In this document: positions 1-7,733 of the stretch, in pieces
Position numbering within the stretch: the first letter of the stretch is position 1
How the letters are laid out: the number at the start of each line of letters is the position of its first letter
Made by a program: the position numbers and the translations under genes
DNA from: an uncultured Caulobacteraceae bacterium
Lineage (GTDB): Bacteria > Pseudomonadota > Alphaproteobacteria > Caulobacterales > Caulobacteraceae
NCBI GenBank assembly: GCA_946482375.1
Contig: CAMLRH010000053.1
Span: 1 to 11,521 of the forward strand
Reading direction: 5' to 3'
Length of the DNA: 11,521 bases
Notes under the pieces: generated by a model
Seen by the model: only the letters and a program-made list of their open reading frames with translations
The model's database searches: none
Told to the model about the DNA's origin: nothing

Positions 1-992
1 ACCGTGGCGATCAGCTTGGAGGCGACGCCGGCGTCTTCCGAGCGGGCCTTCAGCAGCACCTTCAGCAACTCGACGACGGCTCCAGCCGCCTGATTGACCG
101 GGCCACCGTTGCGCTCGATGACCGGCGCGTAGCCCTCCGGGTCCTTCAGCGCCTCGCGGATGGCCGACAGCAGGTCCGGCCCGAACCGCGAGCCGGAGAA
201 CCCCTTCGGCACGCCCCGCAGCCGGTCCAGCGCCGCGGCGTCGGTGGGGGCCTGGGCGGCCAGTTCGTCGATGGCCTCGTCCTTCAGGATGCGGCCGCGC
301 GGCTGGTCGCGCAGCTGGGCGGTGCGTTCGCGCCAGGCGGCCACCGCCTTGAACACCGCGAGGTACTTCGCCGTGTGCTTGCGGGGTTTCAGCCGCTTCC
401 AAGCGCTTTCCGGATCGACATCGTACAGCGCCGGGTCGGTGAGCGCGGCCATCTCCTCCTCGACCCAGGCGAGGCGGCCTTCGCTTTCCAGTCGGGCGCG
501 GAGCATCGGGTAGAGTCGGGCGAGGTGGGTGACGTCGCCGAGCGCATACGTCAGCTGGGTTTCGGTCAGCGGCCGCCGCGCCCAGTCGGTGAAACGGCTG
601 GACTTGTCGATGTCCACCTTCAGCATCTGGCGGACCAGGGCGTCATAGGCGATCTGCTCGCCGAAGCCCGCCGCCATGCCGGCGATCTGGGTGTCGAACA
701 GGGGCTTGGGCATCGCGCCCAGGTTGTTGAAGATCTCCACGTCCTGCCGCGCGGCGTGGAAGACCTTCTGCACCTTCGGGTCGCGCAGCACGTCGAGCAG
801 CGGCGTGAGGTCGAGGTCCTCGGCCAGCGGATCGACGCAGGCTTCGTTCTCCGGCGAGGCCACCTGGATCAGGCAAAGCTTCGGCCAATAGGTCGTCTCG
901 CGCATGAACTCGGTGTCCACGGCGATGAACGGCTGACCTTTCAAGGACTTGCAGAACGCCGACAGTTCGGCGGTGGTCGTAATCGGCGTCAT
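1..992 (-). CDS. rnd: Ribonuclease D (partial, 3' end beyond window)
   Basis: A 3'-5' exoribonuclease of the DEDDy family, which trims 3' ends of tRNA precursors and other structured RNAs in the cytoplasm. The 330 visible residues begin [10 protein letters not shown]. All DEDDy residues are visible: D26 and E28 in VDTEFM, D84 in [10 protein letters not shown], and Y149 and D153 in YALGDVTHL. An HRDC-type helical region follows from about residue 210 ([23 protein letters not shown]). The family is usually about 380 residues, so perhaps 50 are missing beyond base 1. The start is well fixed: an in-frame TAG lies one codon before this ATG. The gene is divergent from purM across 92 bp. There is no clear Shine-Dalgarno sequence, so the message could be leaderless. 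The family call is secure; substrates in this organism are not known from sequence. Confidence 0.95.
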   Translation of the reverse strand, partial: MTPITTTAELSAFCKSLKGQPFIAVDTEFMRETTYWPKLCLIQVASPENEACVDPLAEDLDLTPLLDVLRDPKVQKVFHAARQDVEIFNNLGAMPKPLFDTQIAGMAAGFGEQIAYDALVRQMLKVDIDKSSRFTDWARRPLTETQLTYALGDVTHLARLYPMLRARLESEGRLAWVEEEMAALTDPALYDVDPESAWKRLKPRKHTAKYLAVFKAVAAWRERTAQLRDQPRGRILKDEAIDELAAQAPTDAAALDRLRGVPKGFSGSRFGPDLLSAIREALKDPEGYAPVIERNGGPVNQAAGAVVELLKVLLKARSEDAGVASKLIAT

Positions 993-998
993 CGGCTA

Positions 999-1030
999 GC
1001 TATAGCCCCGCGAGCGGGCGAGTCTGCAAG
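999..1030 (-). promoter_or_regulatory. Possible rnd promoter
   Basis: On the minus strand TTGCAG (1030-1025) is followed after 17 nt by GCTATAGC (1006-999), which matches the Caulobacter -10 consensus GCTANAWC at seven of eight positions. The spacer is longer than the 10-14 nt usual for that consensus. Transcription would begin close to the rnd ATG, consistent with the lack of a ribosome binding site. This is a by-eye match only. Confidence 0.3.
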
Positions 1031-1084
1031 GGGCAAGCGTCGCGACGCGTTCATTCCCACCGCCCTGAAGTATTCGAGCGACAG

Positions 1085-2107
<1,023 letters not shown>

Positions 2108-2116
2108 GCCGCGCCC

Positions 2117-2225
2117 TGCGTCCTTCGACACGGCGCTCCGCGCCTGCTCAGGATGACGAACTCAGAGATAGTCATGGTGAGCAGCGCCCCGGACTTGATC
2201 CGGGGCGCGTGTCGAACCACGCAAC
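2117..2225. repeat. Palindromic element A (family 1), purM-purN gap
   Basis: An imperfect inverted repeat of about 109 bp. The outer arms are TGCGTCCTTCGACAC at the left and GTGTCGAACCACGCA at the right, complementary at 13 of 15 positions. Each half carries its own hairpin: GGCGC/GCGCC (2132-2136, 2140-2144) in the left half, and a perfect 10-bp stem GCGCCCCGGA/TCCGGGGCGC (2184-2193, 2199-2208) in the right half. A 13-nt spacer (2158-2170) separates the halves. The element starts 9 nt after the purM stop and ends 6 nt before the purN start. Reversed, it closely matches element D. Confidence 0.85.
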
Positions 2226-2231
2226 GCGCTC

Positions 2232-2813
2232 ATGATGGCGCGAGCAAGAATCGGCGTCCTGATCAGCGGCCGGGGCTCCAACATGGAGGCCCTCATCGAC
2301 GCCTCCCGCGCGCCGGATTGCCCTTATGACGTCGTGCTGGTCCTGTCCGACAACCCGGACGCGCCGGGCCTCGACCGCGCGCGCGAACTCGGGGTCGAGG
2401 CCAAGGCCATTGACCGGCGCCCCTATGGCAAGGACCGCGAAGCCCACGAACGGATCATCGACGACGCGCTGCGCAATGCCGGCGTCCAGTACGTGGCGCT
2501 GGCCGGCTACATGCGTGTGCTGACGCCGTTCCTGGTGGGCGCGTGGGAAGGCCGGATGGTCAACATCCACCCCTCGCTGCTGCCAAAATACCCGGGGCTC
2601 GATACCCACCGCCGCGCGCTTGAGGCAGGCGACGCTGAAGCCGGTTGCACGGTGCACCTCGTCACCAACGACCTCGATGGCGGTCCGGTGCTTGGACAGG
2701 CCGCCGTGCCGATCGTGTCAGGCGATGACGAGGTATCGCTAATGCAGAGAGTGCTGGTCGAGGAGCACGGACTTTACCCGCGGGTGCTGGCACAGCTCGT
2801 AAGCTGCCAATAG
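2232..2813 (+). CDS. purN: Phosphoribosylglycinamide formyltransferase (GAR transformylase)
   Basis: Transfers the formyl group of 10-formyltetrahydrofolate to glycinamide ribonucleotide, the third step of purine synthesis. The 193 residues show the PurN fold: SGRGSN (12-17) binding the substrate phosphate, MRVLTPFLV (94-102), the catalytic Asn and His in NIHPSLLPKY (N111, H113), and the catalytic Asp in NDLDGGPVLGQ (D149). These correspond to N106, H108 and D144 of the E. coli enzyme. Two successive ATG codons (2232 and 2235) are both possible starts. Neither has a convincing Shine-Dalgarno sequence, because the bases just upstream belong to repeat element A. It lies downstream of purM and probably shares its message, so its translation may depend on how the repeat folds. 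Confidence 0.96.
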   Translation: MMARARIGVLISGRGSNMEALIDASRAPDCPYDVVLVLSDNPDAPGLDRARELGVEAKAIDRRPYGKDREAHERIIDDALRNAGVQYVALAGYMRVLTPFLVGAWEGRMVNIHPSLLPKYPGLDTHRRALEAGDAEAGCTVHLVTNDLDGGPVLGQAAVPIVSGDDEVSLMQRVLVEEHGLYPRVLAQLVSCQ

Positions 2814-2820
2814 CCTCAAT

Positions 2821-2931
2821 CGTCATCCCACGGTCAGCCGCAGGCTGATCCGGGGGACCCAAGCGGCGTCGCAGGCTCATCAACTCAGCTTGGGTCCCCC
2901 GGACCGGCCCAGGGCCGACCGGGGGATGACG
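2821..2931. repeat. Palindromic element B (family 2), purN/lipoprotein convergent gap
   Basis: This can fold as a cloverleaf. The outer stem is CGTCATCCC/GGGATGACG (2821-2829, 2923-2931). The left hairpin is TCAGCC/GGCTGA (2834-2839, 2843-2848). The central 13-bp stem is GGGGGACCCAAGC/GCTTGGGTCCCCC (2852-2864, 2888-2900). The right hairpin is CGGCC/GGCCG (2905-2909, 2913-2917). It starts 7 nt after the purN stop. It is followed on the plus strand by CTATTTTT (2932-2939), so it could also act as a terminator for purN. Confidence 0.85.
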
Positions 2932-2944
2932 CTATTTTTCGAGC

Positions 2945-3157
2945 CTAGCAGTCGTTGCTCTTCTTGCAGCGGTCGTAGACGTAGCCGGCGCCGGCGCCGA
3001 CGGCCGCGCCAACGGCGGCGTCGCCGAGGTCACCGCCGGTCACAGCGCCGACAGCCGCGCCGCCCAGGGCGCCGCTGGCCACGCGTTGCTCGGTGGTTGT
3101 GCCGCAGGCGGCCAGCAGGCTGGCCGTCGCGGTCAGGGTCAGGATCGTCCGGATCAT
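2945..3157 (-). CDS. Small glycine-zipper outer-membrane-type lipoprotein
   Basis: A 70-residue lipoprotein beginning MIRTILTLTA, with a short hydrophobic signal and a lipobox LAAC (lipidation at C18). The mature part is dominated by small residues in a glycine-zipper pattern (residues 29-58, with GGAAVGAV and GAAVGAGAGY), followed by a short polar tail YDRCKKSNDC. Proteins of this kind (SlyB/OsmB-like or glycine-zipper 2TM types) insert in or associate with the envelope; a specific function cannot be read from sequence. The start at 3157 is chosen because a strong GGAGGAGG lies 6 nt upstream and the signal peptide begins there, although the frame stays open to 3607. The tail cysteines C64 and C70 could form a disulfide. 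It is convergent with purN and divergent from the XRE gene. Confidence 0.8.
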   Translation of the reverse strand: MIRTILTLTATASLLAACGTTTEQRVASGALGGAAVGAVTGGDLGDAAVGAAVGAGAGYVYDRCKKSNDC

Positions 3158-3163
3158 CTCAAA

Positions 3164-3171
3164 CCTCCTCC
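3164..3171 (-). promoter_or_regulatory. Strong ribosome binding site of the lipoprotein gene
   Basis: GGAGGAGG on the minus strand, 6 nt before the ATG at 3157. It is the best Shine-Dalgarno sequence in the window and fixes the start of the lipoprotein, suggesting high expression. Confidence 0.75.
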
Positions 3172-3237
3172 GGGTGGTCCCCCGCAAGGAAACGGCTCGC
3201 TCCATGCGACGTTCCGGCGCGATGTTCACAGCAGCTT

Positions 3238-3264
3238 TTGTGATGTACAGAACATCACTAGAGC
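3238..3264 (+). promoter_or_regulatory. Palindromic operator within a putative xre-sulP promoter
   Basis: A perfect inverted repeat GTGATGT-N5-ACATCAC (3240-3246 and 3252-3258) ends 13 nt before the ATG of the XRE gene. It lies inside a plausible Caulobacter-type promoter: TTGTGAT (3238-3244), 12-nt spacer, ACTAGAGC (3257-3264; six of eight matches to GCTANAWC). A third half-site, GATGTTC (3221-3227), is the exact inverse of GAACATC at 3250-3256. Location and symmetry suggest repression by the XRE protein itself; that is inference. Confidence 0.55.
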
Positions 3265-3271
3265 GACTCAC

Positions 3272-3523
3272 ATGATCACCGGCCCCCAAATCCGCGCCGC
3301 CCGCGCCCTGCTCGGCATAGACCAGCGGGAACTGGCGCGGCTGTCCGGTCTCTCGGTTCCGACGATTCAGCGCATGGAGGCCTGCGAGGGCACGGTCCGC
3401 GTTGTCGTCGAGAGCCTGGAGAAGGTGATGAACGCCTTCGCCGAGGCGGGTGTCGAACTGATCGTCGAGGGCGCCCCGAGCCAAGGGGTCGGCCGCGGCG
3501 TGCGACTGCTGGGGAAGCGCTGA
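3272..3523 (+). CDS. Small XRE-family HTH transcriptional regulator
   Basis: An 83-residue DNA-binding protein. The Cro/CI-type helix-turn-helix covers roughly residues 5-60: RAARALLGIDQRELARLSG, then the recognition helix around LSVPTIQRMEA (27-37). The tail (GVELIVEG... GRGVRLL) resembles a small alphaproteobacterial XRE group whose members end in a GV-F-I ... GGGPGVRL pattern, here somewhat divergent. The ATG at 3272 gives the normal N-terminus (MITGPQIRAARALLG); the open frame further upstream has no homology-like content. Its stop is separated from the SulP start by only 3 nt, so the two are almost certainly co-transcribed and coupled. A palindrome directly upstream suggests autoregulation of the unit. 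The inducing signal, perhaps an anion, is unknown. Confidence 0.85.
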   Translation: MITGPQIRAARALLGIDQRELARLSGLSVPTIQRMEACEGTVRVVVESLEKVMNAFAEAGVELIVEGAPSQGVGRGVRLLGKR

Positions 3524-3526
3524 GCC

Positions 3527-5149
3527 GTGTGGCGAGACTGGCGCCTGTTCGTTCCGAAGTCGGTGACGGTGCTGAGGCAAGACTACCGCCTCGCCGACCT
3601 GCGTCACGACGGCGTCGCGGGGCTGACCGTCGCCATCGTCGCCCTGCCGCTGGCGATGGCGCTGGCGATCGCGTCCGGCGCGACGCCACAGGCGGGGTTG
3701 ATCACCGCCGTCGTCGCCGGCTTCCTGATCTCGGCGCTCGGCGGCAGCCGCTTCCAGATCGGCGGGCCGACCGGCGCCTTCGTGGTCGTGGTCTATGGCG
3801 TGATCGCCCAGTACGGCTACGACGGGTTGCTGATGGCGACCCTCATCGCGGGCCTGATCCTGATCGTGGCGGGGTTTGCGCGCATCGGCACGCTGATCAA
3901 GTACATCCCCGACCCCGTCACCGTCGGCTTCACCGCCGGGATCGCCGCCATCATCCTGGCCAGCCAGATCAAGGACTTCCTGGGCCTCTCCGCCGAGAAT
4001 GTGCCGGCCGACTTCCTGCCGAAGATCCAGGCGCTTTGGGCCGCGCGGGAGACCCTGAACGGGACGACGCTGTTGCTGGCGGCGGGATGCCTCGCCGCCA
4101 TCTGGTTGCTACGCCGCTACGTCCCCAAGGTTCCGGGCTTCCTCGTCGTCACGGTCGGGGCCGCGATCCTGGTCGCGGTGCTGAAGCTGACCGTCGAGAC
4201 CATCGGCTCGCGCTTTGGCGAGATCACCGCAACGATCCCCGCGCCCAGCCTGAGTTTCTGGTCATGGGAAAAGGCGCAGGCCGTCCTGCCGAGCGCGCTG
4301 ACCATCGCCCTGCTGGCGGGCGTGGAGTCGCTGCTGTCGGCCGTCGTCGCCGACCAGATGACCGGCCGCCGTCACCGTTCCAACATCGAACTGGTGGCGC
4401 AGGGGATCGCCAACGTCGGCTCCGCGGCCGTCGGCGGGCTGCCCGCCACCGGGGCCATCGCGCGGACGGCGACCAACATCCGCTCCGGCGCGCGCTCGCC
4501 CGTGGCCGGCATGGCGCACGCGGCCTTCCTGCTGGTCTTCATGCTGGCGCTGGCGCCGGTGATGAAGTTCGTGCCGCTGGCGGCGCTCGCCGCCATCCTC
4601 GTGGTGGTGGCCATCAACATGGCCGAGATGCACCGCTTCCGGATGATCCTCGGGACCTCGCTCGGCGACCGCTCGGTGCTGCTGGCGACCTTCGCGCTGA
4701 CGGTGCTGGTGGACCTGACCGTGGCCATCGAGGTCGGCATGGTGCTGGCGGCCTTCGTCTTCATGCACCGGATGGCGAAGCTGACGTCGGTCGAGGGCCG
4801 CCCGCTGATCGAAGGCGACCAGGACGATTTCAGCCGCCGCGACGCGCGCTACGAGCCCGAGCGCGGCGACACCTCGGTGATCACTTTCCGGGGCCCGCTC
4901 TTCTTCGGCAGCGCGTCGACCCTGAAGGACACCCTCGACCAGATCGGCGAGAAGAAGACGCGCTACGTCCTGCGGCTGGACGAGGTGCCGATGATCGACC
5001 CCACGGGGGCGTTTGCGCTAGGCTCCTTCATCCGCCAGCTGCGCGGCGATGGGGCGGCGGTGACGCTGGCCGGAGCCAGCGCCTATGTCACCGAGCAGCT
5101 GCGCCGCTCGATCGAGCCGGAGATTTTGGAGGGGGTGGAGTTCGCCTAA
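3527..5149 (+). CDS. SulP-family inorganic anion transporter with STAS domain
   Basis: A 540-residue inner-membrane permease of the SLC26/SulP family, members of which carry sulfate, bicarbonate or other anions. The hydrophobic transport domain spans about residues 25-415. Family motifs visible are QIGGPTGAF (77-85), ESLLSAVVADQ (267-277) and GGLPATGAIARTATNIRSG (303-321). A cytoplasmic STAS domain runs from about 448 to the C-terminus, including MIDPTG (489-494), where T493 is at the position phosphorylated in anti-sigma antagonists. The GTG at 3527 is chosen because it lies 3 nt after the XRE stop and gives the usual N-terminus FVPKSVTVLRQDYRLADL; the next in-frame candidate, V13 (GTG at 3563), would remove conserved residues. 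Substrate cannot be decided: no sulfate-assimilation or carbonic anhydrase gene is adjacent. Confidence 0.93.
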   Translation: MWRDWRLFVPKSVTVLRQDYRLADLRHDGVAGLTVAIVALPLAMALAIASGATPQAGLITAVVAGFLISALGGSRFQIGGPTGAFVVVVYGVIAQYGYDGLLMATLIAGLILIVAGFARIGTLIKYIPDPVTVGFTAGIAAIILASQIKDFLGLSAENVPADFLPKIQALWAARETLNGTTLLLAAGCLAAIWLLRRYVPKVPGFLVVTVGAAILVAVLKLTVETIGSRFGEITATIPAPSLSFWSWEKAQAVLPSALTIALLAGVESLLSAVVADQMTGRRHRSNIELVAQGIANVGSAAVGGLPATGAIARTATNIRSGARSPVAGMAHAAFLLVFMLALAPVMKFVPLAALAAILVVVAINMAEMHRFRMILGTSLGDRSVLLATFALTVLVDLTVAIEVGMVLAAFVFMHRMAKLTSVEGRPLIEGDQDDFSRRDARYEPERGDTSVITFRGPLFFGSASTLKDTLDQIGEKKTRYVLRLDEVPMIDPTGAFALGSFIRQLRGDGAAVTLAGASAYVTEQLRRSIEPEILEGVEFA

Positions 5150-5150
5150 A

Positions 5151-5250
5151 CCGTCATCCCGGCCGCAGCGCGCAGCGCGGAGAGCCGGGACCCAAGCTGA
5201 ATCGCCGTCTGGGTCCCGGATAGCCGCTTACGCGGCTTCCGGGATGACGG
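5151..5250. repeat. Palindromic element C (family 2), sulP/ndk convergent gap
   Basis: A cloverleaf-capable element. The outer 12-bp perfect stem is CCGTCATCCCGG/CCGGGATGACGG (5151-5162, 5239-5250). The central stem is CCGGGACCCA/TGGGTCCCGG (5185-5194, 5210-5219). The side hairpins are CGCG/CGCG (5169-5172, 5176-5179) and AGCCGC/GCGGCT (5222-5227, 5232-5237). It begins 1 nt after the sulP stop and ends 9 nt before the ndk stop. It shares GGGACCCAAGCTGA (5187-5200) with the reverse strand of element B, so the two copies are in opposite orientation. Confidence 0.85.
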
Positions 5251-5259
5251 ATGAGGTGA

Positions 5260-5679
5260 CTACCCCACGATCTCGTCGTCGGTGAAGAACTGGGCGATCT
5301 CGATCTTCGCGTTGTCGAGGCTGTCGGAGCCGTGGACCGAGTTCTCGCCGACGCTTTCGGCGTAGAGCGCGCGGATGGTGCCCGGCGCGGCGTCCTTCGG
5401 GTTCGTGGCGCCCATGACTTCGCGGTACTTGGCGACGGCGTTCGGGCCTTCCAGCACCTGCACGACCACCGGCTCGGAGGTCATGAACTCCACCAGCTCG
5501 CCATAGAACGGGCGCTCGGCGTGGATCTCGTAGAACTTCTCGGCCTGGGCCTTGCTCATGCGGATGCGCTTCTGCGCCACGATCCGCAGGCCGGCGTCTT
5601 CGATCACCGCGTTGACCTTGCCGGTCAGGTTACGCCGCGTGGCGTCCGGCTTGATGATCGAGAAGGTGCGTTCAGTCAT
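5260..5679 (-). CDS. ndk: Nucleoside diphosphate kinase
   Basis: Transfers the terminal phosphate of ATP to other nucleoside diphosphates through a phosphohistidine intermediate, balancing NTP and dNTP pools. The 139 residues match the usual bacterial length. Visible are the N-terminal IIKPDA with K10, the motif [14 protein letters not shown] (90-103), and the active-site NSVHGSDS with catalytic H116. The ATG at 5679 begins [13 protein letters not shown], the standard N-terminus; AGGCGA about 7 nt upstream is a modest ribosome binding site. It is convergent with sulP, with a repeat between, and divergent from the ABC-F gene across 83 bp, where the two promoters appear to share a -10 element. 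Confidence 0.97.
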   Translation of the reverse strand: MTERTFSIIKPDATRRNLTGKVNAVIEDAGLRIVAQKRIRMSKAQAEKFYEIHAERPFYGELVEFMTSEPVVVQVLEGPNAVAKYREVMGATNPKDAAPGTIRALYAESVGENSVHGSDSLDNAKIEIAQFFTDDEIVG

Positions 5680-5702
5680 TTGGCGGTCGCCTACACATAA
5701 AG

Positions 5703-5752
5703 TTGTTGTCGAGGAGGTCGCGGCTTATAGCCCTGCGCCTCCGCCCCGCCAA
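5703..5752. promoter_or_regulatory. Putative bidirectional promoter with shared -10, ndk / ABC-F
   Basis: The octamer CTTATAGC (5724-5731) reads GCTATAAG on the other strand. Rightward, TTGTTGT (5703-5709) lies 14 nt before it and would drive the ABC-F gene. Leftward, TTGGCGG (minus strand, 5752-5746) also lies exactly 14 nt before it and would drive ndk with seven of eight matches to GCTANAWC. This spacing fits the Caulobacter housekeeping consensus in both directions. Predicted starts would give leaders of roughly 25 nt (ABC-F) and 38 nt (ndk). Found by eye. Confidence 0.5.
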
Positions 5753-5762
5753 CCGTCTGCAA

Positions 5763-7634
5763 ATGCTGCAAATCAACGACCTCACTTTCGACGCCTGGGG
5801 ACGCCGCTTCTTCGAGAAGGCGAGCGTGTCGATCCCCTCTGGCGCGAAGGTCGGCGTCGTGGGTCGCAACGGCGTCGGCAAGTCCACCCTCTTCCGACTC
5901 ATCAAGGACCAGCTGGAGACCGGCGGCGGCGAGATCAGCCTGCCGAAGGCCGCCAGGATGGGCTCGGTCGACCAGGAGCATCCGGCCACCCCGGTCAGCC
6001 TGATCGACACCGTGCTGGCCGCCGACGTCGAGCGCGCACGGCTGACCGCCGAACTGGACACCGCCGAGCCGGAGCACCTAGGCGAGTTCTACGCCCGGCT
6101 GATCGAAATCGACGCCGACCGGGCGCCCAGCCGCGCCGCCGAGATCCTCACCGGGCTGGGCTTCACCCAGGCCGACCTGACGCGGCCGATGGCGGAGTTC
6201 TCCGGCGGCTGGCGGATGCGCGTCGCGCTGGCGGCGGCGCTGTTCGCGGCGCCCGACCTGCTGCTGCTTGACGAGCCGACCAACTACCTCGACCTCGAAG
6301 GCGCGCTCTGGCTCGAGGCGCGGCTGAAGAAGTACCCGCACACGGCGCTGATCATCAGCCACGACCGCGAGCTGCTCAACAACTCGGTCGGCTACATCCT
6401 GCACCTGAACAACGGCAAGCTCGACCTCTACACCGGCGGCTACGACGACTTCGAGCATGAGCGGGCGCTCAAGGCGCGGCTGGCCGAAAGCACGCGAGCC
6501 AAGATTCAGGCCAAGCGCGAGCACATGCAGGCCTTCGTCGACCGCTTCCGGGCGAAGGCCTCGAAGGCCCGGCAGGCGCAATCGCGTCTCAAGCAACTCT
6601 CCAAGCTGCCGGTGGTGGAGATGACGCTGGAGGAGCGCGTCGCGCCCTTCACCCTGCCCTCGCCCGAGAAACCGTTGGCGCCGCCGCTGGTGCGGCTGGA
6701 GGACGCGGCGGTAGGCTACGGCGGCCCGCCGATCCTGAAGAAGCTGAACCTGCGGCTCGACCTCGACGACCGCATCGGGCTCTTGGGCGTCAACGGCGCC
6801 GGCAAGTCGACGTTCGCCAAACTGATCGCCGACGCGCTCACCATCGAGGCCGGCAAGATGCACCGCGACCGGCGCATCAAGGTCGGCTGGTTCCACCAGC
6901 ACCAGATCGAGGCGCTCGATCCGGCCGATACGCCGCTGACCATCATCGGCCGCGTCATGGCCGGGGCGTCGGAAGCCCAGCGGCGCTCGAAGCTGGCGCA
7001 GTTCGGCTTTCCGTACGCCAAGGTCGACACCACCGTGGAAAACTTGTCCGGCGGCGAGCGCGCGCGGCTCTTGCTGAACCTCGTGGCGATGGATGCGCCG
7101 CACCTGCTCATCCTCGACGAGCCGACCAACCACCTCGACATCGACTCGCGCCGAGCGCTGCTCGATGCGCTGAACGACTATGAGGGCGCGGTCATCCTCA
7201 TCACCCACGATCGCGGCTTGATGGAGCTGGTCGCCGACCGCCTGTGGCTCGCCGCCGACGGGACCATCAAGCCCTTCGAAGGCGACATGGACGACTACGC
7301 CAAGTTCGTCCTCGACCGGGCGAGAGCGGCCGCCAAGGCTCCGACCCAGGTGCGCGAGGAAGCGCCTCCGCCCCCGCCGGTTGCGCGGCCCACGCCGCCC
7401 GGTCCGCTCAAGCGCAAACTGGAGGCCGCCGAGGAAGTCCTCGCCCGCTGCACGCGCACCCTGGCGGACCTCGACGCGAAACTCGCCGACACGGCCATCT
7501 ACGCGAAGGACCCCGCGCAAGCCGCCGAACTCGGCCGCAAGCGTGAGAAGGCGCAGTCATCGCTGACCGACGCCGAATCCAAGTGGATGGAAGCAGCCGA
7601 AGCTTACGAAGCGGCGGTGAAGGCCTATGCCTAG
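5763..7634 (+). CDS. ABC-F family ATPase, YheS-like
   Basis: A soluble twin-ATPase of the ABC-F class, ribosome-associated factors that act at the tRNA exit site on stalled or starting ribosomes; there are no membrane segments. The 623 residues show Walker A GRNGVGKST (34-42), signature FSGGWRMR (146-153), Walker B LLLLDEPTNYLD (167-178) and switch H200. The inter-domain linker is at about 225-305, with RFRAKASKARQAQSR. The second set is GVNGAGKST (342-350), LSGGERAR (428-435), LLILDEPTNHLD (448-459) and H482. The pattern and linker resemble E. coli YheS. After a proline-rich stretch (about 544-562) there is a charged helical C-terminus (563-623), likely a coiled coil. The ATG at 5763 begins MLQINDLTF, typical for the family; the frame is open further upstream but that part is not family-like. 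Divergent from ndk. Confidence 0.93.
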   Translation: MLQINDLTFDAWGRRFFEKASVSIPSGAKVGVVGRNGVGKSTLFRLIKDQLETGGGEISLPKAARMGSVDQEHPATPVSLIDTVLAADVERARLTAELDTAEPEHLGEFYARLIEIDADRAPSRAAEILTGLGFTQADLTRPMAEFSGGWRMRVALAAALFAAPDLLLLDEPTNYLDLEGALWLEARLKKYPHTALIISHDRELLNNSVGYILHLNNGKLDLYTGGYDDFEHERALKARLAESTRAKIQAKREHMQAFVDRFRAKASKARQAQSRLKQLSKLPVVEMTLEERVAPFTLPSPEKPLAPPLVRLEDAAVGYGGPPILKKLNLRLDLDDRIGLLGVNGAGKSTFAKLIADALTIEAGKMHRDRRIKVGWFHQHQIEALDPADTPLTIIGRVMAGASEAQRRSKLAQFGFPYAKVDTTVENLSGGERARLLLNLVAMDAPHLLILDEPTNHLDIDSRRALLDALNDYEGAVILITHDRGLMELVADRLWLAADGTIKPFEGDMDDYAKFVLDRARAAAKAPTQVREEAPPPPPVARPTPPGPLKRKLEAAEEVLARCTRTLADLDAKLADTAIYAKDPAQAAELGRKREKAQSSLTDAESKWMEAAEAYEAAVKAYA

Positions 7635-7638
7635 GCTT

Positions 7639-7733
7639 TGCGTGGTTCGACACGCGCTACGCGCTGCTCACCATGACTATTTTTGAGTTCGTCATCCTGA
7701 GCAGACCGCGCAGCGGTCGTGTCGAAGGACGCA
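7639..7733. repeat. Palindromic element D (family 1), ABC-F/I78 convergent gap
   Basis: A 95-bp element with left arm TGCGTGGTTCGACAC and right arm GTGTCGAAGGACGCA. The left tip is GCGC/GCGC (7654-7657, 7661-7664) and the right tip is GACCGC/GCGGTC (7704-7709, 7713-7718). The 13-nt spacer is TATTTTTGAGTTC (7678-7690). It starts 4 nt after the ABC-F stop and abuts the stop codon of the I78 gene directly. Its arms and spacer align almost base for base with the reverse strand of element A. Confidence 0.85.

Noticed and set aside
3086..3271. N-terminal extension of the XRE regulator
   Set aside because: The extension would run through the operator palindrome and the lipoprotein gene start. XRE proteins of this type begin at the MITG-like start at 3272.
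2945..3607. Longer version of the lipoprotein starting at 3607
   Set aside because: It would overlap the XRE and SulP genes, while the internal ATG at 3157 has GGAGGAGG and a signal peptide with lipobox immediately after it.
3272..5149. XRE gene as the antitoxin of a toxin-antitoxin pair
   Set aside because: The coupled downstream gene is a full-length SulP transporter and no small toxin-like gene is adjacent.
3529..5223. A 564-codon plus-strand open frame overlapping the SulP gene
   Set aside because: It is the +1-shifted shadow of the SulP gene. The translation is a low-complexity mix of Arg, Gly, Pro and Ala without domains, as expected in GC-rich DNA where stop codons are rare.
5703..5762. 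N-terminal extension of the ABC-F protein
   Set aside because: The extra 20 residues (MLSRRSRL...) lie in the promoter region and do not resemble the family, which starts directly with the first ATPase strand.
6078..7520. A 480-codon minus-strand open frame inside the ABC-F gene
   Set aside because: Antisense shadow: no recognisable motif, biased composition, and the plus-strand gene has complete twin Walker and signature motifs.
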